NCBI GenBank assembly: GCA_949825065.1
Contig: OX463859.1
Span: 10,751,606 to 10,815,605, forward strand
DNA length: 64,000 nt
From: Odontocerum albicorne
Lineage: Eukaryota; Arthropoda; Insecta; Trichoptera; Odontoceridae
Reading direction: 5' to 3'
Under the pieces are notes generated by a model. It searched no databases and was not told the DNA's origin. It was given only the letters and a program-made list of their open reading frames with translations. Below are positions 9,985 through 20,009 of the stretch, in pieces. A program made the position numbers and the translations under genes. Within the stretch, counting starts at the first letter, position 1; each line of letters opens with the position of its first letter.

Positions 9985-10700
9985 CGATGCTGGTACAAGT
10001 GAAGTGCAAGGCTGCGCAGTAACTCACTGGAATTCCGTGAGGAAGATTGCCGGTTCGAACCTCGCGTTGGGCTACTGCTATACAACTGATTTGGTTGGGG
10101 CCGTGACCTGAAGATTAACAGCAGCGACATTTTTCTTTTATTTTCATACTAAGGCTTTATTTTCATAAAACAGGGAGAAACAAGAAAGAGATATGAGGAA
10201 AAAACATTGGTATGTGATTTTGATAACAATGACGATGTGGATAAAGTGTGGGAAAGGATAAAAGATAGAATAAGCACAGCAGCAAACGAGAAAATATAAA
10301 GAGTAAGACCGCAAGCTAGGAAAGTATGGATCACAGACGGTGTATCCTGGGAATGGTTGAAGAGAGAAGATTGCTGAAAAACTCTCCAACGGAAGAGGGA
10401 AACAGAGAATACAGAGTATTGAGAAACAGGATCAATAGGAAGTCCAGAAAGGGGAATGAGAAGTATTTACAGGAAAAATGTCGAATACTCCCGTCGAACG
10501 ATACAAGGTTTTTTTCCTCCTGTTGTTCAGGGGTATAAGGAAACCTATGACTTCGGTCATATTTATTCTTTCAGAAAACAAAAGTGAAAAATAAAATGGT
10601 AAAAAATGCCGGCGTGCTCCAATCATCTCACTTCGGTGTGCCATCGGATTCAGTACAGCGATGTGACCAAGGAATTAGCTGATATGCAATGGCCCAGTCA
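9985..10700 (+). repeat. SINE F, split by a LINE fragment
   Basis: The tRNA-like head (GGTTCGAACCTCGCGTTGGG at about 10053) and body half (GGGGTATAAGGAAACCTATG from about 10529, then CTCACTTCGGTGTGCCATCG) match the uninterrupted copy at 12290-12590. The two parts are separated here by a LINE coding fragment. Confidence 0.65.
10127..10516 (+). pseudogene. LINE ORF2 endonuclease-RT linker fragment
   Basis: Frames give KVWITDGVSWEWLK and then TEEGNREYRVLRNRINRKSR followed by EKYLQEKC. This is the arginine/lysine-rich helical linker between the endonuclease and reverse transcriptase of RTE-like LINEs (TEEG-KYR-LN-E-R...YLEEKC). It carries frameshifts and lacks both enzyme cores. It interrupts SINE F, so it is younger than that SINE. 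Confidence 0.65.
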
Positions 10701-11339
10701 TTGAAAACTTCACGACATTGCTTCGCTTTCTAATTGAATTGACATTGGAATGACGAGGGGCTCCTTGACAACGAGGTCCAGCAACAACGACAATAACCTA
10801 CAAGATTACCTTCAACCTATCTGGTGAGATATATAGGTGACAGCTAATCCTGTATGCAACCAAGACCCATCCTGGGTTGTATGATGATATTTTAATAACC
10901 TTTGCCCAAATATTAAAAAAAAAAGATATTGATTTATAATATTATTACTTACGAATGATGTAAACTGAGCTTTATAATAGATAAGTAAACAAATTAACCA
11001 ACGCACCTAACTACGTTTTAAAATAATTTGTAACTTAAGTATGTCGGTGTGTAAACTTCCTTAGATAGGGCGTTGTGTAGTTATAACTTAAATAACGGAT
11101 CTTCTAAATATTGTGTAAATATAGGCGAGTACCTTCAGGTAGTAGAGATCTTGGGTTCATCAATAATAAAAACCCCTTCCATTACTTGGAGAATCAGATA
11201 GATTTAGTCTGTGTATGATAGGTATGATAGAATATTTCTAATTTTATGGTACACTGTAGGTACTGTAATGTAACTTTGTATGTTGATGAAATGATTATAG
11301 GTATAGGGTATGCCAATAAGAGCGCCGGATTTACTCTAC
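10701..11339. other. Unassigned
   Basis: No motif, repeat partner or supported coding frame seen. Confidence 0.4.
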
Positions 11340-11465
11340 TGGTTTAAGTTTTTGGGGCAGTTGGATCTTGTAGGCATGCTGGTCCAGATCTTTTGCGAGA
11401 ATTCGCTGTGAGGTGCTTCTGGAAACGTCTAATTCTTGTGAACGATGACGAATTGATGCCCCTGG
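11340..11465 (-). pseudogene. Mariner transposase DNA-binding (HTH) fragment
   Basis: On the minus strand one uninterrupted frame reads SIRHRSQELDVSRSTSQRIL and continues AKDLDQHAYKIQLPQKLKP. This matches the second helix-turn-helix of mariner transposases (SIR-RSQELGLS-TSLQRIL-KDL-LHAYKIQL-QELKP). It is only about 42 codons, with no catalytic triad and no inverted repeats nearby. It is an isolated relic of a family different from the deleted elements at 7.4 and 37 kb. Confidence 0.75.
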
Positions 11466-12024
11466 AGTTTCAGTAACAATTTATATCACTGCGGCAATTT
11501 ATATCATATTGTTAATCATAAGTAAATGATTGTGATTAACAATTTTTTTTTTTAATTTTTTCTATTAAAAATGAGATAAAAATGTTATGAAAATAACTTC
11601 ATCTAGTATACATTTATCACTTCCTATTTGTTTAAAAGGCATATTTTTGTAGATTAACATATACTTAAATTTTGATTTGGGTGGTAAGCACTTATGAAAA
11701 TGTTGAGAAACCCAGATCTATATTTTATCTCTAGATTCTATATGACTGCAGTACTTCCAAAAAGATGGTCATGGGGTGAGTGACGAAAGCAGTCGCTTTT
11801 GCATCACAATACCTCCTAATAGAGCGCACTCCGCCTCGGGGAATATTCGAGAAGTCACTTGGAAAAATATAGGAAAGTGGCTCTAAGTATAACATTGTAC
11901 GTGAGTACATTCAATAATGAAATGAAATAAGTACAAGTCTTATTATAGCAGTAGGTGTAAGAAATCACAGTAACATATTGACTGTTAAGTGAGTGTTTAA
12001 GCGTTAAGTTTTACATATAAGTAC
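11466..12024. other. Unassigned
   Basis: AT-rich sequence; nothing recognised. Confidence 0.4.
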
Positions 12025-12132
12025 CATTGTAATTTGTTTTATCAAACACTGTTTATTCCATTTTTTGTAACGGTATAACCCTACCGATTTCAAGGCTTTC
12101 ACTTCATCATCAGGGAAGCACAAACAAGAAAT
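12025..12132 (+). repeat. FB foldback element, left arm only
   Basis: CATTGTAATTTGTTTTATCA through CCTACCGATTTCAAGGC and CATCATCAGGG is one arm of the palindromic element seen whole at 50274-50478. The complementary arm is missing here. Confidence 0.75.
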
Positions 12133-12289
12133 AAGTACCATTTTGCAAAGTTAGGTTATTTTTTTATGTTTTAGCGTTTCATATTCAATCTTCATTCATT
12201 TAAGCAATAATTTGGATAAATATAGTAAGCACTTTTTAGCCAAATCAGGTTAGATTTGGTGAGATAAAGTATTTGTTTTGTTGTTTTAT

Positions 12290-12590
12290 AACGCCGTTGT
12301 AAGTGCATAGCGACGCGATAACACATTGGGATTCGGTGCGGAAGGTCGTTGGTTCGAAGCCCACGCTGTGCTACTACCCCAAATGACATAAGCATTTTTT
12401 CCGACTTATATTTAGGGGTACAAGGATACCTATGACTACGGTCATAATATTTAAAAAAAAAAGGAAAAACCTGATTTTAGGTTCCGATCACCTAACTTCG
12501 GTTTGCCGTCGGATGTAGTACAACGGTGTGGCCGGTGAGTTCGCTGGTGTGCAATGGCTCGGAAAAATAGAATAAACACAAAACTACTAA
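12290..12590 (+). repeat. SINE F, most complete copy
   Basis: tRNA-like head with B-box-like GGTTCGAAGCCCACGC at 12351, then GGGGTACAAGGATACCTATG, an A run, TCACCTAACTTCGGTTTGCC and a GTGCAATGGCTCGG end. Other copies are at 9985-10700 (split) and 42670-42968 (minus). It has no coding capacity. Confidence 0.7.
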
Positions 12591-12640
12591 GGTGGTTTTA
12601 CCATTTAAGAAGGATTAACATTATGAGCTATTTTTCAATA

Positions 12641-12829
12641 ACAGTACCAGGCGGTAAGTAATACACATCGGGCTTAAGAAGTCGTCTCTGTCACACGATT
12701 GACTGACAAATCGCGACGAAACACGTGTATGAATGACAGAGACGACGTTCTACAAAGCCGAAGTTAGCCGATTATGGCCGACAGTCTCTTTCTTAAGCCC
12801 GATATGTATTACTTACCGCCTGGTACTGT
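12641..12829. mobile_element. Palindromic MITE
   Basis: The 189-base element has terminal inverted repeats of about 40 bases beginning ACAGTACCAGGCGGTAAGTA, differing at one base (ACACATC versus ACATATC). The interior carries further inverted words (GTCGTCTCTGTCA / TGACAGAGACGACG). A related copy with GTTTGTAGAGCGTCGTCTC in its arms sits at the right edge of the window. It has no coding frame and is mobilised, if at all, by a transposase from elsewhere. Confidence 0.85.
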
Positions 12830-12899
12830 AGTTCTGTTATAAAACTTTATTATTATTATTGTTATGTTGAAAATATCTGCACAATTTTAATTGAAACCA

Positions 12900-13115
12900 A
12901 TATACCGGGTCAGTACTTAGATGCTTGTCAGATTAAGTGAAGAACGACTGAACACCTCTCGACCTCAAATGATAATCTGAGTGCAAGAAGCCAAAGTGGA
13001 AACCACTTGATGTTAATGGACACACTGAGAGGGTTCTCCCGATAAGTACTGGACATGTGTAATAGTTACACCACAGCTTAGTTACTTTGGGATAATAAAT
13101 ATTTATTTAAAAAAA
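12900..13115 (+). repeat. Possible 5S-rRNA-derived SINE fragment
   Basis: GGGTCAGTACTTAGATG (12907-12923) matches the 3' internal promoter region of animal 5S rRNA (GGTTAGTACTTAGATG). A non-rRNA body follows, ending in an A/T-rich tail near 13115. This layout fits a 5'-truncated SINE3-type retroposon. The rest of 5S rRNA is absent, so it is not a 5S gene. Confidence 0.35.
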
Positions 13116-13345
13116 TGTATAACGGAAATATAGCTAACATAAAATATCCATGCCTTACTCCTATACTATTTCAACACTTATCCCTATTTACTCAGAGATT
13201 TGTGTATTATTTATAATTTATTCAACTGTTAAACAAATAATTTTTTTATGAGACGGTCGTGGATATCCAAAATCATCAAACATGAATCATAAACCATTTG
13301 CTTAGAAGTAACTACATCAAAAAACAAATTCACAAAACATATTTG

Positions 13346-13545
13346 CATGAAAGTATTATGCATGAAAGTATTATGCATGAAAGTATTATGCATAAAAGTA
13401 TTATACATGAAAGTATTATGCATGAAAGTATTATGCATGAAAGTATTATGCATGAAAGTATTATGCATGAAAGTATTATGCATGAAAGTATTATGCATGA
13501 AAGTATTATGCATGAAAGTGTTATGCATGAAAGTATTATGCATGA
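13346..13545. repeat. 15-bp minisatellite (CATGAAAGTATTATG)13
   Basis: Thirteen consecutive 15-base units run from 13346 to 13540 with only a few substitutions (CATAAAAG, ATACATG, AGTGTT). Because 15 is divisible by three and the unit lacks stops in several frames, long artificial peptides appear on both strands (MHESI, MKVLC, MHNTF and CIILS repeats). They have no supporting context. Confidence 0.95.
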
Positions 13546-13669
13546 ATTAATCAGAATCACAGAACAAAAGATAAAAAGTTTTGATCATGTGATATGTGCA
13601 ACGTATCTCGAACACTTGATCAAAAAGAGTATTTTTTCTAAGTATGTAAGGTTAGGTTGATCTCAGACA

Positions 13670-13925
13670 GAACCGGAACGAGAATTTTGGCTCCTGGAGC
13701 ACCCATATGAAAAGTCACCGCCACAATAAGATGCCGTTTTTTTTTATAAACACTTTCGGGAACGGATAAAATTGCTGTGATATTTTCTCTTTATTTTAGA
13801 ATAAGCGAATTTTTTTCATTCTAAAAAGTCACCTCTTTCCACCTTGCCAAAATGTAACCTTATTTTTCGACCGTAAAATTACCTTTCCACCTTGCCAAAA
13901 TGTAACTTTATTTTTCGACCTTTCG
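13670..13925 (+). repeat. Dispersed repeat DR-B with local duplication
   Basis: 13670-13860 is the second DR-B copy (compare 2410-2600). Its end is duplicated: TTTCCACCTTGCCAAAATGT followed by TTATTTTTCGACC occurs twice, about 45 bases apart. Confidence 0.55.
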
Positions 13926-13974
13926 TTAGTATATCGAAGTTGATTTTTTTTTAAAATTAAATGTTCATAATGGA

Positions 13975-14230
13975 AAAAAATATATAATTTATATAGCGCC
14001 GTTGACAGAGCAAACTCTCCTCAAGGGAGCTCAAATTCGGAACTCGAACTCACTATTATTGACATATTAATAGAGATAATAGCCAAATCTGATTTTTTTT
14101 CTTGCACGATATTAGATATACTCGTATTTTTTATATATTTGTTTTATGCTACTTTCCTTTTTATCGTTCGATTTTAGATAACGCGCCTTGTCCAGTGCCC
14201 CGGTTGCCTCACCCTTGCCCTGAATCTGAT
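13975..14230. repeat. Composite dispersed repeat DR-C plus DR-E
   Basis: Same order and orientation as 2975-3260: GAGAGCAAACTCTCCTCAAG, a short AT spacer, then CAGTGCCCCGGTTGCC and CACCCTTG. The conserved junction shows the two parts travel together as one unit. Confidence 0.65.
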
Positions 14231-14259
14231 CTCAGATATGGTATTGTATTATGCAGGTA

Positions 14260-14575
14260 TTAATAAAGAATGCGAAATAAGTTGCAGTGTTTAAGATGAA
14301 GAAAGAAGTATTAAGCTGGTTCGGCCACGTAGAAAGAATGAATGATGGAAGATTTATAAAAATAACCTCAACAGGTAATATGGAAGGTACGAAATATTTG
14401 GAAAGACATTGAAAAATGTTTTATGACAAAAATAATTCATTTTTTAAAGACGAGAGTGAAAAGTTTTTATAATAGCAGAATATGTCGAGGTTTATGGACA
14501 TGGCAGAAGTGAAGTATGTGTAGGTAAAACGATAGAATGAAGTTGAGATCTACAAGAAGAAGAAGAAGAATCGAG
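14260..14575 (+). pseudogene. LINE family B ORF2 C-terminal remnant
   Basis: The plus strand gives VLSWFGHVERMNDGRF, the signature RWFGHVERMND block that follows the reverse transcriptase of this LINE. Basic remnants follow and the fragment ends in an AAGAAGAAGAAGAA tail. It is broken by frameshifts. Confidence 0.65.
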
Positions 14576-15125
14576 TTCTTTGTCATATATTAAATTTTTA
14601 AAGACGTGTGCATTTTATTGCGCCGTTTATCTTTTGTCAGTGATTTGAGGGCATACCTTTTCCACTGTTGTGTCATATGTGTGTGCAGTGTTATTTATTT
14701 ATGTATACTTATATTAAGTATTTTGTGTGCGAATTTATCCATAATTTTTACGCTCTCTATATCTCTGTTCTTCATTTGCATCAACCATAGTTGGGCATGG
14801 TGACTATCTCCAAGGGTGTTCGAACGCTCATGTCAGCGGCCCTGGTGGCGCAGTTCAGATTAGGCGTCATCCCGCCCATCCCGGGGGTCTCAGTGAAGCA
14901 ACGATGGTAAAGAGGGTGGAGTTGAGGTGACGATGCTGGAGAAGACGGCGAAGAAGGCGCAAAGACGCAGCGTGCGGCGAGGCTTCGTGAGCTTTCTTTG
15001 CTCTTTATCTAGTACTTCACTACTGTATGAGGGACTGTAGGCTACTGACCGAAGATCGGAGACAACAATTGTATAGACCTTTAACCTTTGACAGGGAAAT
15101 ATATACATGCATTTATATCAGGTGT
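14576..15125. other. Unassigned; GC-rich stretch at 14825-15000
   Basis: AT-rich DNA surrounds a GC-rich segment (GGCCCTGGTGGCGCAGTTC, CATCCCGGGGGTCTC) that looks like transposon-derived sequence but has no partner here. No convincing frame. Confidence 0.35.
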
Positions 15126-15129
15126 AGGT

Positions 15130-15300
15130 GTAGAGTGTAGGGATGGGAAGGTATCGGCTGCGGCCTGTGTGATTGGAGGTTCCCCGCATTCGCATATGTA
15201 TTGAAGACATATTCGGTGAGAAAACCGCAGAAAACTCACCGAGGGAAGTCGAGCTTCAGAGGACCTCTAGGCTCTTACGTTATGCGATATTAACACATTC
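15130..15300 (+). repeat. Dispersed repeat DR-D
   Basis: GGATGGGAAGGTATCGGCTG, TTCCCCGCATTCGCATATGT, then GAAAACCGCAGAAAACTCAC and TTACGTTATGCGATATTAAC. It is the best preserved DR-D copy in the window. Confidence 0.65.
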
Positions 15301-15359
15301 GGCTTGTTAACACAACAGCTACATTACACAATGGTGTAGATGATAATGTGTTATATTAC

Positions 15360-15560
15360 CTAGTGAATTTATTACCATGTATTAATATCTTCTAACCAAT
15401 CAGAAAGGTGTTAGACAAGCCTTAAGCGAAATCCAGACTGAACTAATTTAAAAAGATCTGAGTACGAACGACAATTTAACCCACAACCACCAGGCTGGAA
15501 GACAAACATTTTACCAATTAGATTACGGAAGTCGACTGATATTTATATATTCGGTGACAT
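15360..15560 (-). repeat. tRNA-derived SINE S1, minus
   Basis: TTCTAACCAATCAGAAAGG, AATCCAGACTGAAC and the reversed tRNA head ending ACCAATTAGATTACGGAAG follow the S1 order seen at 59380-59595. The B box is degenerate. Confidence 0.65.
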
Positions 15561-15759
15561 ACTCGTAGTGTTCCAATGAACATTGAAATGTGGTCTCTCT
15601 CAACAAACATGATCTCAATCATGTAAAGATATCATCTTACGAAGTGATAAAATTTATTCGAGCATATTAAATTTTCTCTTCGAATTCGAAGCATATTAAA
15701 TAATTTATGGGAATTGAACAAGGTATAATGACTCGATTTAATAATGATCACAAAACATT

Positions 15760-15916
15760 CCTCAGTGAGGTACAGGCAAAAGTCTAGTTTACTGGGGATA
15801 CGACAAATGAAAGGCGACGAACCCAGATCCATTAAAATTATGTGTCCAAATTAAATTACCTGTTGTTTTTTCGCAAATTATGTATATTTCTTGTCATGTG
15901 TAAAATAAGTAAATAA
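15760..15916 (+). repeat. Dispersed repeat DR-A, plus
   Basis: CTCAGTGAGGTACAGGCAAA through CTAGTTTACTGGGGATACG and CCCAGATCCATTAAAATTA to the A-rich end AAAATAAGTAAATAA. It is a nearly complete copy. Confidence 0.75.
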
Positions 15917-15989
15917 TCACATTTTTCAAACAATCAAACATTTTGTCATAATCTGCCAAGATGCTAGTTCACATGAGTATTTTAGTACC

Positions 15990-16235
15990 GATTTCGGCGT
16001 ATAAAAGTGAACCGTAAATGGACCAAAATAGCCAAATAAAATCTGCAGAAATGCGTGTACTAAGATTAATGTGTGATGTGATAGAGCATATAGAACGAAT
16101 GAAAGAAGAAAGGTTGACGAAATAAATTATGACGCAACTACGAAATTGCAAAATCAGAAATTGAAGAAGCTGGTGAGAATGTGTATGGACTTGGAGGAGA
16201 TGAAATATGTAGGTTATGGAGCAAGCAATAACCGA
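15990..16235 (+). pseudogene. LINE family B fragment
   Basis: The plus strand gives AEMRVLRLMCDV then HIERMKEERLT, compressed relatives of the MRVLRRMCG and GHVERMNDE blocks. An internal deletion joins the two. Numerous stops. Confidence 0.5.
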
Positions 16236-17435
16236 GCAACCTTAATTGTATATAAGGCAAAATCCTAGGTGACATTGGTTCTAGAAATACGCCAGTTTCA
16301 TAACCAGGTAGTTAAGATTACCTGGTTATGAAGATTGGCGGTCATCATAAAATTCTCTCAGTAGAACAATTTTTAATCGATAATACATGTTTCCGTGCCA
16401 TTTTAGTTCTGAAATAATTTCAATTTATTCAAATATTACATATAAAAAACACCATACAAAGAAGGAATTATTTTTTTTAAACAAAGACGACAATCGAGTA
16501 TCCTTTATAAACCATTGAAAAATTTAGTAAACGAAATATAAAATGTCAACAAATTGAAAAAAATCAACACAATTCAGAACACATACAGCGCATGAAAACG
16601 TCAATGCATATTATAACAGCACTGCAAGATGCCGAAGAAGGATCCTTTGAAACTCAGCAACATCAACTCTGTACCAAATCAGATATCTGGTAACCCAATT
16701 TTTACAATCTGCTTGATAATTTATATAAAAAAACCAAGAGCAAGTCTTAAAACTCCGAAGGAAAGCTAAATGGACTAAACAGACAAAAAAATATTGTAGT
16801 TGTTACATAATACAACACATTTATTTACCAACTTTAAAATATAATTTAAGGGAAATAAAATAAGAAATTAATTGATTGACATGGTAAGGTCTACAACAGT
16901 GGACGAAAATCAGAAGGAAGACGCTGTGTTAAACACCTATTAAATTTCTTAAAGAAATAAAAACAATACCACAATAATAAATGAATAAATGACCCTTCCA
17001 TCGGAAAGGGGAGAGTGTCTCCCCCATTAAGGCATTACCGCTAACCGCCCAACTGTAAAATGATCACTTGTGGACATCCCCTAAATAAATGCGGGGGCGC
17101 CATCCCACTGGATCATCTCAACATCATTGTACGCCCAGAGCAAAGCAATACAAAGATCTACCCACCCAGACATAAAAATCATACTTTCAGTTTATCATTC
17201 AAATTAACCGTTTTTTTCTTTTCTTTCGTTTGGTAGCCTTCAATATATACAAATTGGTGATTCTGAAATTTTTGACAATATTGTTTTAGGCCCCAGTAAC
17301 CCAGACTTTGGATTTCAAATCACTGGAGTAGACACAGAAATCGTGATTCGTCATTGTATGTGTTGGTAACACTACCGCACGTGAATAGATAACAATAACA
17401 AACGTTGTCAGCACTTGTGTGTATTGTTACCTAAA
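16236..17435. other. Unassigned; GC-richer block at 16985-17170
   Basis: Most is AT-rich and without motifs. The block at 16985-17170 (GGGGAGAGTGTCTCCCCCATT, CGGGGGCGCCATCCCACTGG) includes a short GGGGAGAG/CTCCCC hairpin. No partner copy or coding frame is seen. Confidence 0.35.
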
Positions 17436-17439
17436 TAAC

Positions 17440-17535
17440 TCTTATCAGACTGGGATTTTTTGGGTCCCGTCAGGAATCGAACCTGAAGCCCCGGGTGAAA
17501 GACATAAGTCTTACTAACTAGGCCACAGAGGTTGT
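17440..17535 (-). repeat. tRNA-derived SINE head, minus
   Basis: CAGGAATCGAACCTGAAGCC and TCTTACTAACTAGGCCACAG read backwards as B box GGTTCGATTCC and A box TGGCCTAGTTAGTAAG with tRNA spacing. Only the head remains. Confidence 0.65.
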
Positions 17536-17699
17536 TTTTACTATTAACCGTGATAAGCGGTGACCGTGACAAAACGTGACAAAACAACAATACAGCGGAA
17601 ATAACACATATTGGTAATTGAGAGGTCGTGCACAGCACTAAATATTTTGACTCAAATATCCAATTATGGCGGATGTGAAGCGATTATATTATAAAAGAA

Positions 17700-18110
17700 G
17701 CGCCATCACACGATGAATACGGATGTCAACTATGAAAACGGTGAAGAACATATGGAGAGAAAGAATCATTACTAGGTCAACCAAAGTAAAACTTGTACGA
17801 ACATTGATTTTTCCAATATTTCTGTATGGTGCCGAAACATAGACATTGAGAGAATAGGAACGCAAAAAGATAGACGCCTTGGGGATGTGGTGCTGGCAAC
17901 GAATGCTGCCTGTGCCTTGGACAGCAGGTAGAACAAATTCATCAATTATGTAAGTACTACAAATCGAACAGCGTTTATCTTCAATTATACAACTGTGAAC
18001 CTTCAAATACTTTGCCTATATTATCAGATGGGACGATACAATAGAGACACTGTTGATGCAAGGGGGGTAAAAGCTCTCGATCACGAGACAGATCACCAAT
18101 GCGATGGATA
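17700..18110 (+). pseudogene. LINE family A ORF2 C-terminal remnant
   Basis: Plus-strand frames give LVRTLIFPIFLYGAET (stop) TLRE, then KKIDALGMWCWQRMLPVPWT and a degenerate GHIIR region ending in a basic GRSPMRW-like block. This is the thumb and post-RT region of an RTE-like ORF2 in order, with in-frame stops and without the catalytic FADD block. Confidence 0.7.
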
Positions 18111-18404
18111 TAATTAACTTCAATGGAAATGGAATACAACCACCAGGTCACTCCAAAATTGTAGTTAATATGCTACTCACCATAAGTAATGGGGGAATAT
18201 TATTCATTCTGCAGAGCGGTCAAGTAGCTTATCAGAAGATATATTTATTGGTACTTTCAACAAAAAAAATTACGAAATCAATGTTGAATAATAAAAAAAT
18301 GCTTCTATTAGGGTAAAGAATTCTGTAATTAGGGTAGTTTTTTTTCAGACGTTGGAAGAGTTACAAATATCGAACAGCATGTAGCGATAAAACAGACAGT
18401 ATCA

Positions 18405-18900
18405 AAATTAGCTAAGATGATAGTCCACAGCAGTATTTTAGTACCAACTTTGATATATGTGAGTGGAACGTAGATGTAGAAAAAGAGTGAAAGGAGTTAT
18501 ATAAATGCGTGCACGGAGAAGAATACGTAATGTGACAATGCATGGCAGATTTCAGAAAGAACTCATTAGGGATAAATGTGAGATTAAGGTGAATGGGAAG
18601 AGTAAGATAAATATGATTACTCTGAGATGGTTTGGTCATGTAGAACGAATGAATTAAGAAAGACTTGTAAAACCAATATACAGTACAAATGTGAGTGGAA
18701 GGCGTGGTTAGAAGACTATCAAAGGAAGTACGGTTGAATAAAGTGAAATATATTTTCAAAGAAACAAATGGAAAAATCGTATGAAGGGTATGAGAAAGTG
18801 TATGGATGTAGAGGAAATGAAAAATATGGATAGCGATAGGAAAGTTTAGCATTCTGCCTTCTTTGCCTATTCCGATAGGGAAACGTCGTGATTGTATATA
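18405..18900 (+). pseudogene. LINE family B ORF2 C-terminal remnant
   Basis: Plus-strand frames give MRARRRIRNVTMHGRFQKE, then ITLRWFGHVERMN and remnants of the GRRGRGR/TWLDQ segment. It ends near GGGAAACGTCGTGATTGTAT, the usual 3' end of this family in the window. Broken by stops. Confidence 0.65.
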
Positions 18901-19344
18901 TGTACTATATGTTATCTCCGGTAGGAAAACAATAAAGACTGTATGGATTTAAATACCAGGTCTTTGCAGAGAGAAAATGAGTTCTTATTATCCACTAAGC
19001 CTCTAAAAATCACTAATGAACAATATGCCAGCATGAAGCTCTTAGAATCATGGGGCTTCTGAGCAATACACAGTGCGCTTATGCCCTAAGCCGGCACTGC
19101 CATCCACCCCCAATTTATTCAGTGTATTAACACTGCGACATATTCTCTTAAAACTGTATGACTAGGGGGTTATTTAGGCAAGGGATGAATTTAATCTTTC
19201 TTTTATGGGGTAGTTTTATTTACACAATAAGAAATGATTGATTTTTTGCTATAATTTATTTTGACTTGTGTTTCATATTTACACGTATGCCGGAATTTTG
19301 GGGTTATTGGCACTTATAAGGTGACGTTGTTTTATAATTAACAC
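18901..19344. other. Unassigned
   Basis: No repeat partner or coding frame recognised. Confidence 0.4.
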
Positions 19345-19560
19345 AATGACATACATGGCCTAGATATTAAGACGCCTGTCTTTCAACGTGTGGGTTGCGA
19401 GTTCAAATCCCGTTGGAAACAAGATTTAAAAAAAATCCAGACAAATTTTTACTTAAGACCTATTTAATATATTTCTGGTTGGCTGGAAGATACTGTCATA
19501 TAGTAATAATATTTACAGAATGTACTGTAAACATCAACAAAAAATACAATTTTGATTTAG
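19345..19560 (+). repeat. tRNA-derived SINE S1, plus
   Basis: The A-box-like ATGGCCTAGATATTAAGACG and B-box GAGTTCAAATCCCGTTGG are well preserved. They are followed by the A-rich linker, ATCCAGAC, TTTCTGGTTGGCTGGAAGA and a tail ending in TGTAAACATCAAC. Confidence 0.8.
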
Positions 19561-20009
19561 TGGTTTTGTTGATAAAATAATTATTTTCCATCAAAGTATT
19601 TCCAACGGTAGCTAGAAAAAAATTCCAGTCACCAGCTAATTGGTGCAGTAATATTACACCGAAATTCGTGTGACGTACCATGGCAGGTTGTTTGAAATTC
19701 GAAGGTTCGATGATGGCGTCGAAAACAATGGTATATCTTGGTCACGGTCTTCAACATTGACATACCAATCTTCATTTTTATTTACGACCAACTTTTACCT
19801 GCTAGAGAAGAATCTCTTCACGCTGCACCTGAAAAGCATAAAGTAAACCGGAATCTCCGAGTATTGAGCGGCAGACATTCACCTATTTTATAATCTTGGT
19901 ACCGGTGCTGTACAATGTTTAAGTCTTCCATTGACTTTTGTTTCCTATCGCTAAATGCATTTAAAAATTAATTCCCTTGGTTCAACCATACTTTCTTTGG
20001 TTTACATAC
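19561..20009. other. Unassigned
   Basis: Nothing recognised; composition is more balanced at 19690-19900 but no frame is convincing. Confidence 0.35.

Noticed and set aside
12900..13020. Functional 5S rRNA gene
   Set aside because: Only the internal 17-base segment matches; the rest of the 120-base RNA is absent.
13229..13660. Several overlapping 67-120 codon frames on both strands
   Set aside because: All are translations of the 15-base tandem array.
17689..18006. 105-codon minus-strand frame
   Set aside because: It is antisense to the LINE family A remnant on the plus strand.
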